Shown here: one piece after another, positions 23,291 to 30,262 of the stretch
Position numbering within the stretch: the stretch's first letter is position 1
Layout of the letters: each line of letters opens with the position of its first letter
Assembly: GCA_023410885.1 (NCBI GenBank)
Contig: JAEYPI010000046.1
Span: 1 to 30,262, forward strand
Length of the DNA: 30,262 nt
Origin: Bacillota bacterium
Lineage (GTDB): Bacteria > Bacillota > Clostridia > DSM-8532
Direction of reading: 5' to 3'
Notes under the pieces: generated by a model
What the model saw: the letters and a program-made list of their open reading frames with translations, nothing else
What the model was told of the DNA's origin: nothing
The model's database searches: none
Position numbers and translations under genes: made by a program

Positions 23291-24592
23291 ATGCCTAGAG
23301 AGATGAAGTACCCTTCAGAGAAAGATCTTGAGAAAAATCGTTTTCTTGGGATCACCGAAGGTGCATCTGCAAGAATAATTTTTAACCTTACCAGTGGTGC
23401 ATTTCTGGTTGGTTATCTTAAGTATTTGGGGGCTAGTGACACTGTGTGCGGGTATATTCTTGCAATACCCGTTCTTGCTGCTTTTATTCAATTTTTATCC
23501 CCCATTGTGTTCGAAAGCCTTTCCTATCGGAAGAAGATAATCACCATTGGCTCCATGATCCATAAATGCTTACTGACTTCGTTGATCGCCATTCCTTTTC
23601 TTCCGATAGGCATGGAGGCCAAACTCTGGACCTCGGGCGTTATTTTCTTTATCTCATATGTGGCCATTTCTTTGGTTACACCGGCTATATCCATCATGTA
23701 TGTCAGCTTTGTCCCGCAAAATATCAGGGGTAAATATTTTGGTGTCCGGGAATCCTATCTTCTGCTGGCCTCAACAGTCATCACACTGATTCTAGGAAAG
23801 ATTCTGGACATTTTCACCGAAGCGGGTAATGAGGTGGCCGGGTATGTTGTTGTCTATATCGTCATTTTCATTTTGACCCTTATCAATTTGTTTTCTTATT
23901 TATCTATGAAGGAGGTCCCCCATATTCCCAGCAAGGATAGGGTAAAGATTTCTGAAATCTTTTCGCTGCCCTTTAAGGATAAGCGTTTTATTACCTACTT
24001 CATCATGCTGATTATTTGGAATATATCAGTCCAAATTGCCAGCGCCTATTTCGGTGTCTACTTGAAATCCGACCTCAACATGAACTATACAACCATTACC
24101 ATCCTATCCATGATCAACTCCATCGTCTATGTGCTTTCAGCTCGTTTTTGGGGTAAATTCGCCGATAAAAATGGATGGACGAACACTTGCATGATCACCA
24201 TCAGTATCCTGGCCATTGCCCATTGCCTCTGGTTCTTTATAACCGAGGGGAGTCTCTTAACGTTAGTGCTGCTTGCCCTTGCGCACATCGTATCGGGAGT
24301 TGCATGGTCCGGTATCAATATTGCCATTTTTAATATTCAGTTTGATTTTACACCCGACGAAAAACGAACCGTTTACATCGGTCTGAGCGCTGCAACGGCT
24401 GGTATTGTTGGCTTTCTGGCGGCCTCGATTGCATCCGAGCTGGTGGGGTGGTTTGGTAAAAATAAAATTGCGTTATTTGGCACCTTATTTGATATTAAAC
24501 AGCTTTTGTTTTTAGCATCATCCTTGCTTTTAATCCTCTGTGCCCTTTATATTGGCACATTCATGAGAATTAAAGCAAATCAGAAAAAATAG
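23291..24592 (+). CDS. MFS-type membrane transporter
   Basis: The 433-residue integral membrane protein has about 12 hydrophobic helices (for example SLVTPAISIMYVSFVP and GIVGFLAASIASELVGWFG) and a central charged loop (KEVPHIPSKDRVK). It resembles major-facilitator proteins, including the PQNIRGKYFGVR loop between helices 4 and 5, in place of the usual charged motif. The substrate cannot be inferred. GAGG precedes the ATG at a suitable distance. It is followed by the small cupin gene after 13 nt, so the two are likely one transcript. Confidence 0.8.
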   Translation: MPREMKYPSEKDLEKNRFLGITEGASARIIFNLTSGAFLVGYLKYLGASDTVCGYILAIPVLAAFIQFLSPIVFESLSYRKKIITIGSMIHKCLLTSLIAIPFLPIGMEAKLWTSGVIFFISYVAISLVTPAISIMYVSFVPQNIRGKYFGVRESYLLLASTVITLILGKILDIFTEAGNEVAGYVVVYIVIFILTLINLFSYLSMKEVPHIPSKDRVKISEIFSLPFKDKRFITYFIMLIIWNISVQIASAYFGVYLKSDLNMNYTTITILSMINSIVYVLSARFWGKFADKNGWTNTCMITISILAIAHCLWFFITEGSLLTLVLLALAHIVSGVAWSGINIAIFNIQFDFTPDEKRTVYIGLSAATAGIVGFLAASIASELVGWFGKNKIALFGTLFDIKQLLFLASSLLLILCALYIGTFMRIKANQKK

Positions 24593-24605
24593 GAGGTAAT
24601 GAATC

Positions 24606-24953
24606 ATGATGAAAATCCATTCTGAAATGGCCACAGAAATTCGTGAAAAGATGCGTGGTGGCACGGGGCAAGGCGAATTCGTCCATATTTTTAATACCGA
24701 TGAGTTCAAAGGCAAATGCCGTTTATTCAGTCAAATCACTCTGCAACCCGGTTGCTCCATCGGTGCTCATCCCCATGATCAAGAAGAAGAAATTTATTAT
24801 ATCCTTAGCGGAAAAGGTGTCGTTGATGATAACGGCCAGCTTCGCGAAATGGGACCCGGCGATGCATTAAAAACCGGTGGTGGAGAAAGTCACTCTATTA
24901 CCAATAATGGAACCGAGCCCCTTGTATTTTTGGCGGTTATTATTTTGTTCTAA
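24606..24953 (+). CDS. Small cupin-domain protein
   Basis: A 115-residue single cupin_2 barrel. Metal-binding motif 1 is GAHPHDQEEEIYYILSGKG (two His and a Glu), and the second motif PGDALKTGGGESHSITN carries the final His. Small stand-alone cupins of this kind bind small ligands or act as isomerases or oxygen-independent regulators; no substrate is evident. AGGAGG precedes a double ATG (24606, 24609). It ends the plus-strand transcript beginning at darA, before a hairpin shared with the convergent REC gene. Confidence 0.8.
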   Translation: MMKIHSEMATEIREKMRGGTGQGEFVHIFNTDEFKGKCRLFSQITLQPGCSIGAHPHDQEEEIYYILSGKGVVDDNGQLREMGPGDALKTGGGESHSITNNGTEPLVFLAVIILF

Positions 24954-24973
24954 TAGCTTGGAGTGCGTAGAAA

Positions 24974-25015
24974 GGAATGGTATACCCTATAAGTCGTTAC
25001 GGGTATGACCATTCC
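24974..25015. terminator. Hairpin between convergent genes
   Basis: GGAATGGTATACCC pairs with GGGTAT-g-ACCATTCC, a 14-bp stem with one bulged base and a 13-nt loop. It follows the cupin gene and also contains the stop codon of the opposing REC gene (24987). The downstream sequence is not T-rich on the plus side; on the minus side CCTTTCT follows. Confidence 0.5.
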
Positions 25016-25391
25016 CTCTCAAAAAGAGCTTTTTTAAGTAAACACCTAGAACCATTAAATCGCATTTGCAGATAAAGGCTGTTAGACCTTGCCCATAAGC
25101 CATGGCAATTTCTTCTTGCATCATGTGCTCGGACAAGAGGATAAAAGGGGTATTGGCTCCCAGACGATTTCTGACTTCCAAGGCTCCCAATCCCGAGAAC
25201 CAAGGCATACAGTTATCACTTAGGATGAGATCCCACTCCTTACCTTGAAGTGCCTTTTCCATAGCCTGTTTATCTGAAACGACCTGATACTCAATGCCAA
25301 GACCACTCTTTTTAATCTGTCTTGCATTAATATCAGCCGCATATTGTGAGTCTTCCACCATGAGCACTTTAATCTGTTGCATGTTTTCCAT
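24987..25391 (-). CDS. Single-domain response regulator (REC only)
   Basis: The 134-residue receiver domain has no output domain. The phosphoacceptor is Asp59 in DLILSDNCMPW, the acidic pocket is in VLMVEDSQ, and the conserved lysine is in LTAFICKCDL. The C-terminal tail (RGNGHTRNDL) lies in the terminator hairpin. It is downstream of the histidine kinase (104 nt), which is the first candidate for its phosphate donor, although a true OmpR-type partner also lies in the operon. AAAGG precedes the first ATG. Without an output domain it may relay phosphate or interact with another protein. Confidence 0.8.
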   Translation of the reverse strand: MENMQQIKVLMVEDSQYAADINARQIKKSGLGIEYQVVSDKQAMEKALQGKEWDLILSDNCMPWFSGLGALEVRNRLGANTPFILLSEHMMQEEIAMAYGQGLTAFICKCDLMVLGVYLKKLFLRGNGHTRNDL

Positions 25392-25495
25392 ACCTGACCT
25401 TTTGTATCAATTGGAATTTCTGACTCCATCTTAATGGTATTTTCCAAAATCCAAAAGGGAAATTTCAAGGGTTTACCCATGAAATTTAACGGTTT

Positions 25496-26899
25496 TTATG
25501 CTTCGTTGGCCTTTTCCCTCGGCAGTGATACAATGAACTCTGCGCCAAGACCACTGACACTATGCACTTCGATGGTCCCTTTATGAGCTGTGATAATGGC
25601 TTTGGCTATAGTCAGCCCTATACCGGACCCACCTGTCAGCCTGTTTCTTGACTTGTCAGCCCGATAGAACCTTTCGAAAATATAGGGCAAATCTTCCTCT
25701 GGAATACCTGGTCCATTATCCTTAATCACGATCTGTATGATATCCTCTGCCCCCTTAACACTGATATCCACCTTCCCACCATCGGGGGTGTACTTTTGTG
25801 CATTGGATAAAAGGTTAATCAGGACCTGACTGATCTTATCCTTATCTCCATAGAGCTCCTGTTCATCACCTATAACCCTAAGTGCAATGTCCTTATTCAA
25901 AAATGCTTTTTCGAAATTTTGAAGCAGTCGCTTAATAAGTTCTGTCACATCAAAACTCACTTTATTTAAAATAAGATTCTCGCTTTCATAGCGAGCGAGT
26001 TCCTCCATATTCCCGACCATTTTGCTTATTCTTACAATCTCGTCATGACAGCTTATAAGCCTTTCTGTGTCCGGCTCCCAAATACCATCAATCATTGCTT
26101 CCATATGGCTTTGCAGTGTGGCAAGGGGGGTCCGTAGCTCATGGGCTAAGTCGCCCGTGAGCCTTTTTCTAAGGTCTTCCTGTTTTCCCATTGTTTCAGC
26201 CAGATTATTGATCGTTGTTGTTAATTGACTGATCTCTTTTGTATTGGATCGATTCGGAATTCTATCCGAATAATAGCCCTTTTCTATAGACTGTGCCGAG
26301 CGGATAACTTCTGAAATGGGTGCGCTCAGCCGTCTTGCCATGACATTACCAATGATTAGGGCAAAAGCCAATGAAAATAAACCCGCACCGAAAAGAAGGT
26401 TGTTCAGTGTCTTAATAAAGGCCAGATCATTATCACTTAGATAATAAGGACCGTAGGACCCGATCTCTACAACTCCGACTTTGCTTAGCTTATGATACAG
26501 CGTATAGGGAACCTCGGTATAGGAGCCCTTGACATTGGGATAACGGATACTTACATTATGGGCCATTTGTTCAATAATCCTCTGACACATTCCGTTATTA
26601 TGCTCGGTGGCATCCCATATGTTTTTTCCTGATTCATCCTTAACCCGCATGATGAAGCCATTCTCAAGAGCACCTACACCTATGGTTTCAACCATGTCAT
26701 AATTCCACTCACCATTCTCACTGTATTGAGCGGATAACTGTGCCACAATTTGCTTATTATTTTGTTCCTGGTTTTCTTTCACATATTCTCTAAAATACTT
26801 ATCGAAAAAAAAGTTTGCAAGAGCACTTATTAGAAGCACGCACAAAACGATAACCATCATATAGGAAAGTGAAAGTTTTGATTTTAAACTAATCCTCAT
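25496..26899 (-). CDS. Sensor histidine kinase
   Basis: The 467-residue two-component kinase has membrane helices at about residues 12-32 and 166-188 enclosing an extracellular sensor region of about 130 residues, then a HAMP linker (about 189-240), a HisKA domain with phospho-histidine His253 (LAHELRTPLATLQSHME), and the ATPase motifs NLLSNAQKYTPDGG, DNGPGIPEED and GGSGIGLTIAKAI. The input is unknown; no metal-binding motif is obvious in the sensor. It follows the OmpR-type regulator by 26 nt. The pair lies 103 nt downstream of an HMA-SafE-cupredoxin gene, so copper or thiol stress is a reasonable guess but unproven. Confidence 0.92.
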   Translation of the reverse strand: MRISLKSKLSLSYMMVIVLCVLLISALANFFFDKYFREYVKENQEQNNKQIVAQLSAQYSENGEWNYDMVETIGVGALENGFIMRVKDESGKNIWDATEHNNGMCQRIIEQMAHNVSIRYPNVKGSYTEVPYTLYHKLSKVGVVEIGSYGPYYLSDNDLAFIKTLNNLLFGAGLFSLAFALIIGNVMARRLSAPISEVIRSAQSIEKGYYSDRIPNRSNTKEISQLTTTINNLAETMGKQEDLRKRLTGDLAHELRTPLATLQSHMEAMIDGIWEPDTERLISCHDEIVRISKMVGNMEELARYESENLILNKVSFDVTELIKRLLQNFEKAFLNKDIALRVIGDEQELYGDKDKISQVLINLLSNAQKYTPDGGKVDISVKGAEDIIQIVIKDNGPGIPEEDLPYIFERFYRADKSRNRLTGGSGIGLTIAKAIITAHKGTIEVHSVSGLGAEFIVSLPREKANEA

Positions 26900-26925
26900 A
26901 CCCGGATCCCTTCTTGGGAAATAAC

Positions 26926-27627
26926 TTAGTGTGTTTCCTCCCCTCCAAACCGATATCCTATTCCATGGACGGTTAATATATAGGACGGCGATCTGGGGTC
27001 TGATTCTATTTTTTGCCTTATATTTTTAATATGCGTATCCACTGTACGGTCAAATCCTTCAAAATCATCTCCGAGGGCCATGTGAATGAGTTCATCCCGG
27101 GTAAATGTCTTCTGGGGGTACTTGGTGAGCGTCAAGAGTATTCTGTATTCCTTGGGCGTCAGGTTAATAATAGTCCCCTGTTTTCTGACCTCGTGCTTTA
27201 AATCATCTATGACAAGATCATTCTGGTCAAAGGACAGGGTATTGGGTATAGAATTGTCAGAAGCTCTTCGCAGAATGGCCATAACTCTTGCTATTAGCTG
27301 TTTGGGACTAAAAGGCTTAGTGATATAATCATCCGCTCCTATATCAAGCCCTTTTAAGATGTCTTCCTCTTCAACTTTTGCAGTGAGCATGATAATGGGT
27401 ACACGGGACTCCCTTCTGATTTTTCTGCAAATATCTTCACCCGAAATATCAGGGAGCATTAAATCAAGAATAATCAGAGACGGTTCTACCCTCTCAAATA
27501 TCTGAAGTGCCTGTTCTCCGGCGTAAGCAGTATAAACCTCATAGCCACTATGCTCCAGATAAGACTTAATGACTTCTACGATCTTTTTCTCATCGTCCAC
27601 AACAAGTATTTTCTTCGTGCTGTTCAT
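26926..27627 (-). CDS. OmpR-family response regulator
   Basis: The 233-residue regulator has a receiver domain with phosphoacceptor Asp55 (LIILDLMLPDISG), acidic pair VVDDEKK and conserved DDYITKPFSPKQL. The winged-helix DNA-binding domain ends with TVDTHIKNIRQKIESDP and TVHGIGYRF, as in OmpR/PhoB proteins. Cognate to the kinase downstream. AGGAG is 11 nt before the ATG, slightly far. Its targets are not visible, but the upstream HMA-SafE gene and DUF2318 gene are candidates by position. Confidence 0.93.
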   Translation of the reverse strand: MNSTKKILVVDDEKKIVEVIKSYLEHSGYEVYTAYAGEQALQIFERVEPSLIILDLMLPDISGEDICRKIRRESRVPIIMLTAKVEEEDILKGLDIGADDYITKPFSPKQLIARVMAILRRASDNSIPNTLSFDQNDLVIDDLKHEVRKQGTIINLTPKEYRILLTLTKYPQKTFTRDELIHMALGDDFEGFDRTVDTHIKNIRQKIESDPRSPSYILTVHGIGYRFGGEETH

Positions 27628-27730
27628 CCTGTTACGGTCTCCTAAAAGTTAAATAATGGGGCCAGCCAGTAATATCCTCAACAACTTTAACATACCCATT
27701 CATAGTGCCCTTCGAACGAATAAACGTAAA

Positions 27731-29131
27731 TCAAAATCCAAGGTCTTCCGCTGAGGCACTATTAATGTCTGTTACAACGCGAATTCTGCTGCTGATCATT
27801 CCCATCCAGCAGGTGTAAATAATATCTCCCTCATCTTCAGGTGTAAATTCAATCAAATTATCACCCATTTGTAGTTTCACCTGCTTATTGTACTGGGGAA
27901 TGGTAATGGGGTTGTTGCAGCCATTCAGATCACCTTTTTCAACATTTATAATCCATTTTACGGGAATGCCCTTTTGAACCACAATAGGTGAATAGCCGCC
28001 TGGTTCAAGCTCTGTAGAGACATATTGCACCCCATTCTCTATACGTGCAATGCTTCCATCGCCTGTTGAAGCGGAAGATGCGGTAAATCCCAGGCCAGAA
28101 AGATTCAGCCCCCGGTTGAGCATAACGATGCCCAGAACCATAACCAAAACTGCACTAACCTTCATCATCTTATTTGTAAATTTCCCGCTTAAAATGGAGC
28201 TGACTGCACCGAATCCAAACATCAAGGGAACTGTCCCCAAGCTGAAAAGCAACATTGAGAGCGCACCGTACAAAAAGCTTCCCGAAGCAAGAGCATAAAG
28301 CTGCATAGCCTGTAAAGGCCCGCAAGGCATGAGCCCATTTAAAAGGCCCACAATCAGCGGTCCCTTTTTATCAGCATTGCCATGCACCTTTCTGCCCAAA
28401 AATTTCGGTAATCTTGGATTGAGTTTTCTAAGCCATGGAAAGATGTTCAGCATATTGAGGCCCATAATGATCATAAACAAGCCGGACAATGCCGATACAA
28501 TACCCTTTGCCGTTCCTGAGAAGCTTACAACCGACCCCAATGCACCGACAAGACCGCCCAAAAGTGTATATGAAATAACACGGCCCAGGTTGTAAAGGAG
28601 ACTGGGCTTGAGTTTTGCAAGCTTTGACCCGTCATCATTTGTTTTATATTGCATGCAAACCGACATGTTTATTCCACCGCACATAGCAACACAATGCAGG
28701 GATGTTAACATGCCTACCATGAATAATAAGCCGAGCCCCATGGATTGATTGATTTCGGGGAGAAAGTTTAAACCGATGGTATTATTGATAATAAGATATG
28801 ATGCCAGTATAATGATGCCTATACCCACTATTTGTCCTGCTTTTCCCCTTGTCTTAAAATTATCGGCCTGCTGACTATCGCCTGGTTCTAACCTGTCCTC
28901 ACTATTTGAGGGCTTGTCGTTTACCTTATAACCCAATTTCTCAATGGCTTCAGCCATCCCGGCCTGACCAAGCTTTGCCTCATCATAGGTCACATCTACC
29001 GATGAATTGTTATAATCGCCTTTTACCTCAATAATGCCTTCCATTTTTCGAAGGACATTCTCTATTCTTGTCTCACAGCCGGTGCAGGACATACCTTCAA
29101 CATGCAAAACGATTTTATGACTATTACTCAT
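27731..29131 (-). CDS. HMA - SafE/DsbD-like - cupredoxin fusion membrane protein
   Basis: The 466-residue protein has three parts. Residues about 1-70 are a heavy-metal-associated domain with Cys16 and Cys19 (GMSCTGCETR), which carries Cu(I). Residues about 100-350 are a polytopic membrane region of the SafE/TauE (DsbD-like) family with LTSLHCVAMCGG and LNGLMPCGPLQAMQ. Residues about 365-455 are an extracytoplasmic cupredoxin-like domain with a Cys in NGCNN and a TCWMGM end, which can bind copper. The likely job is moving copper or reducing equivalents across the membrane; substrate and direction are unknown. GGAGG overlaps a hairpin repeat that lies directly upstream. A DUF2318 gene precedes it and copA lies further upstream in the opposite direction. 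Confidence 0.85.
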   Translation of the reverse strand: MSNSHKIVLHVEGMSCTGCETRIENVLRKMEGIIEVKGDYNNSSVDVTYDEAKLGQAGMAEAIEKLGYKVNDKPSNSEDRLEPGDSQQADNFKTRGKAGQIVGIGIIILASYLIINNTIGLNFLPEINQSMGLGLLFMVGMLTSLHCVAMCGGINMSVCMQYKTNDDGSKLAKLKPSLLYNLGRVISYTLLGGLVGALGSVVSFSGTAKGIVSALSGLFMIIMGLNMLNIFPWLRKLNPRLPKFLGRKVHGNADKKGPLIVGLLNGLMPCGPLQAMQLYALASGSFLYGALSMLLFSLGTVPLMFGFGAVSSILSGKFTNKMMKVSAVLVMVLGIVMLNRGLNLSGLGFTASSASTGDGSIARIENGVQYVSTELEPGGYSPIVVQKGIPVKWIINVEKGDLNGCNNPITIPQYNKQVKLQMGDNLIEFTPEDEGDIIYTCWMGMISSRIRVVTDINSASAEDLGF

Positions 29132-29140
29132 ACTTACCTC

Positions 29141-29229
29141 CGAAGGTGCGTTCTGAAAGAATGCACCACATGCCTCGACCCGTTATCGAAGGTGCGTTCT
29201 GAAAGAATGCACCACATGCCTCGACCCGC
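29141..29229 (+). repeat. Two tandem hairpin-tail repeats, 46-bp period, next to a start site
   Basis: Units start at 29141 and 29187. Each has CGAAG in place of TAGAG, a 10-bp stem (arms GGTGCGTTCT and AGAATGCACC with one G-T pair, loop GAA), and the tail ACATGCCTCGACCCG. Unit 1 ends at the ribosome site of the HMA-SafE gene: the minus-strand GGAGG lies at 29137-29141, so the first base of the unit is part of it. The second unit is cut off after the tail core. Confidence 0.92.
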
Positions 29230-29240
29230 CAAATCATCTA

Positions 29241-29263
29241 CAAAAGGGTGGATTACTCCACCC
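29241..29263 (-). terminator. Terminator after the DUF2318 gene
   Basis: On the minus strand GGGTGGA-GTAA-TCCACCC is followed by TTTTG, a compact intrinsic terminator about 25 nt beyond the DUF2318 stop. Read-through into the SafE gene cannot be excluded. Confidence 0.6.
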
Positions 29264-29287
29264 CCTGCTTCTTATGTTTTAATGATA

Positions 29288-29803
29288 CTATTTAGTCTTC
29301 CAATTCTCAGTAAACAAACCTTTATTGCTTGCGATAAAATCCTTTGATAGGGTGATGGTGTCTCCATTGTCAATTTTATCGCCTGCCATTATGGGGATAG
29401 GATTACATCCACCTTTTTCTACTTCAATCATATCCATACTGAATTGGTTACCGCAATTCTGGCAAACCAACGTGTCGCCTTCCTGCCTATAATAGGCTCT
29501 GGGTGAACCATTACAAACCTGGCAGGTATTAAATGCTGTTCTTATGGTGCCATCGCTTGCCTTTACAGCCATGATTTCCATGTTTGTATTTCCAACTTTT
29601 GTTGGGATGAATGTCACAGCTCCGGTGATTTCACTTTTTGTAATAACAATATCGTTACCTTTCGGGACAGACCCGTCATTTCTGCTTTTATTGCCATTTA
29701 TTATAAAGAGTGCTGCAACTAAAACAGTAATTACGGATACGGCAATGATCACATGACGATTTGAGAAACCCGGTTTTTTATGAGCTCGCTTTTTGTTACT
29801 CAT
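29288..29803 (-). CDS. DUF2318 membrane-anchored protein
   Basis: A 171-residue protein. A membrane helix (residues about 17-37) follows a basic N-terminus, so the rest is outside the cell. The C-terminal part matches DUF2318: FNTCQVCNG (Cys94, Cys97), LVCQNCGNQF (Cys114, Cys117) and KGGCNPIPI (Cys133), five cysteines able to hold a metal or an Fe-S centre. The domain is common next to iron- and copper-transport and DsbD-like genes; its role is unknown. GGAGG precedes the ATG. It is the first gene of the minus-strand block with the SafE gene, and divergent from copA. Confidence 0.85.
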   Translation of the reverse strand: MSNKKRAHKKPGFSNRHVIIAVSVITVLVAALFIINGNKSRNDGSVPKGNDIVITKSEITGAVTFIPTKVGNTNMEIMAVKASDGTIRTAFNTCQVCNGSPRAYYRQEGDTLVCQNCGNQFSMDMIEVEKGGCNPIPIMAGDKIDNGDTITLSKDFIASNKGLFTENWKTK

Positions 29804-29939
29804 TTTTCCTCCGCCTATCGTTTATTTTTATGCGCTCATTTTAGCAGGGAAATGTGAAGATTTTATGGAGAACTACAATGATGCTTTCTTTAAATAAAGC
29901 TGATCAAGAAACGAAAGAATAACAGCGACCGAAATAACC

Positions 29940-29968
29940 TTGACATAGCAAAAAATAAAATGTAACAT
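29940..29968 (+). promoter_or_regulatory. Promoter of copA
   Basis: TTGACA and TAACAT are separated by 17 nt, directly upstream of the CsoR-like operator. The divergent gap 29804-30083 holds this promoter and operator and no gene. Confidence 0.65.
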
Positions 29969-29974
29969 GGTTAT

Positions 29975-29991
29975 ATACCCTAGGGGGGTAT
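29975..29991. promoter_or_regulatory. CsoR-type copper operator
   Basis: ATACCCTAGGGGGGTAT is an inverted repeat (ATACCC/GGGTAT) closely matching the CsoR operator before copZA in Bacillus. It overlaps the predicted transcription start of copA, so a CsoR-like repressor would block transcription until copper is bound. Confidence 0.75.
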
Positions 29992-30083
29992 GGTAAATTA
30001 ATGAGTTATTCTACTTTAAAAATTACCTGGTTAAAAGGTAGGCTGGTTTTGACAATAGAAACAGGCAATAGGAAGGTGGTCTT

Positions 30084-30262
30084 ATGAAAAAGGAAACCCT
30101 TAAAATAATCGGTATGACCTGTGCGGCATGCGCCAAATCATCTGAAAGGGCAGTCAAAAAGCTCGATGGGGTCATGGAAGCCAATGTTAATTATGCGACT
30201 GAGAAAATGGATATCACATTCGATGAATCAAAGGTGACCCTTCAGAATATAAAGGATGCCGT
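30084..30262 (+). CDS. copA: Copper P-type ATPase, N-terminal part (cut by window end)
   Basis: Sixty residues are visible before the window ends. They form a heavy-metal-associated domain with the copper-binding GMTCAACAKSSERAV and the usual fold up to ITFDESKV. GGAAGGTGG precedes the ATG. The CsoR-like operator and the copper genes on the other strand support CopA, a Cu(I)-exporting ATPase. A stand-alone copper chaperone (CopZ) is possible, since the ATPase domain is outside the window. Confidence 0.7.
   Translation, partial: MKKETLKIIGMTCAACAKSSERAVKKLDGVMEANVNYATEKMDITFDESKVTLQNIKDA

Noticed and set aside
24958..24973. GAGTGCG box resembling the start of repeat units
   Set aside because: No tail sequence follows; the region is explained by the convergent-gene hairpin.
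29846..29900. Promoter for the DUF2318 gene
   Set aside because: Candidate boxes on the minus strand were badly spaced, so none is listed.

Overview
The window looks like the chromosome of an anaerobic, low-to-moderate-GC Gram-positive bacterium of the class Clostridia. The reasons are a sensory-type [FeFe]-hydrogenase operon with DRTGG proteins, a cyclic-di-AMP receptor of the DarA/PstA type, a VanW protein, an alr-mazF (EndoA) neighbourhood, CsaB/SLH-type surface anchoring, and strong AGGAGG-like ribosome binding sites. No species is assigned. No rRNA, tRNA, CRISPR array, transposase or phage gene was recognised.

Layout. (1) 1-2627, minus strand: a compact operon of DRTGG protein, anti-sigma-like ATPase, HydS-like [FeFe]-hydrogenase and a second DRTGG protein, running out of the window at the left. 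(2) 2832-4922: a DUF1858 redox protein, a lone OadG-like domain and phosphoglycerate mutase. (3) 5054-9466: a PP2C-like/LysM membrane protein divergent from an acyl-CoA synthetase, followed by a PHP phosphoesterase. (4) 9494-15150: a surface-polymer block with a glycosyltransferase-CsaB fusion, a TagA-type transferase, a membrane-anchored FAD oxidoreductase with an SLH-like segment, and a secreted protein of unknown role. (5) 15187-19934, minus strand: mazF without a neighbouring antitoxin, alr, NAD(P)HX repair enzyme, coiled-coil protein, NUDIX hydrolase. (6) 20235-24953, plus strand: VanW protein, RluA pseudouridine synthase, DarA, MFS transporter, cupin. (7) 24987-30262: a REC protein, histidine kinase and response regulator, then an HMA-SafE-cupredoxin protein and a DUF2318 protein, divergent from the start of a copper P-type ATPase preceded by a CsoR-like operator.

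The most unusual element is a family of short hairpin repeats scattered through the window (8489-8600, 12497-12540, 18372-18506, 20125-20200, 29141-29229, with weaker relatives at 3493-3530 and 69-107). Each unit is a short 5' box (usually TAGAG), a stem-loop whose sequence differs between loci but keeps its pairing, and a nearly constant tail close to ACAAGCCTCGACCCGTTAT. Units occur singly or as 2-3 tandem copies with periods of 37-46 bp. The five clear loci all lie in the same orientation whatever the direction of the neighbouring genes. They sit at gene ends, supply stop codons, abut a ribosome binding site, and in one case three copies are read in frame inside the NAD(P)HX epimerase domain as a 15-residue tandem repeat. 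I cannot match this family to a described one from memory.

Functionally the genes cover redox and hydrogen sensing, cell-envelope polymer synthesis and anchoring (CsaB with an SLH-like protein, VanW, LysM, alr), and copper handling with a possible linked two-component system. Operon statements are inferred from strand, spacing and promoter- or terminator-like sequences only.
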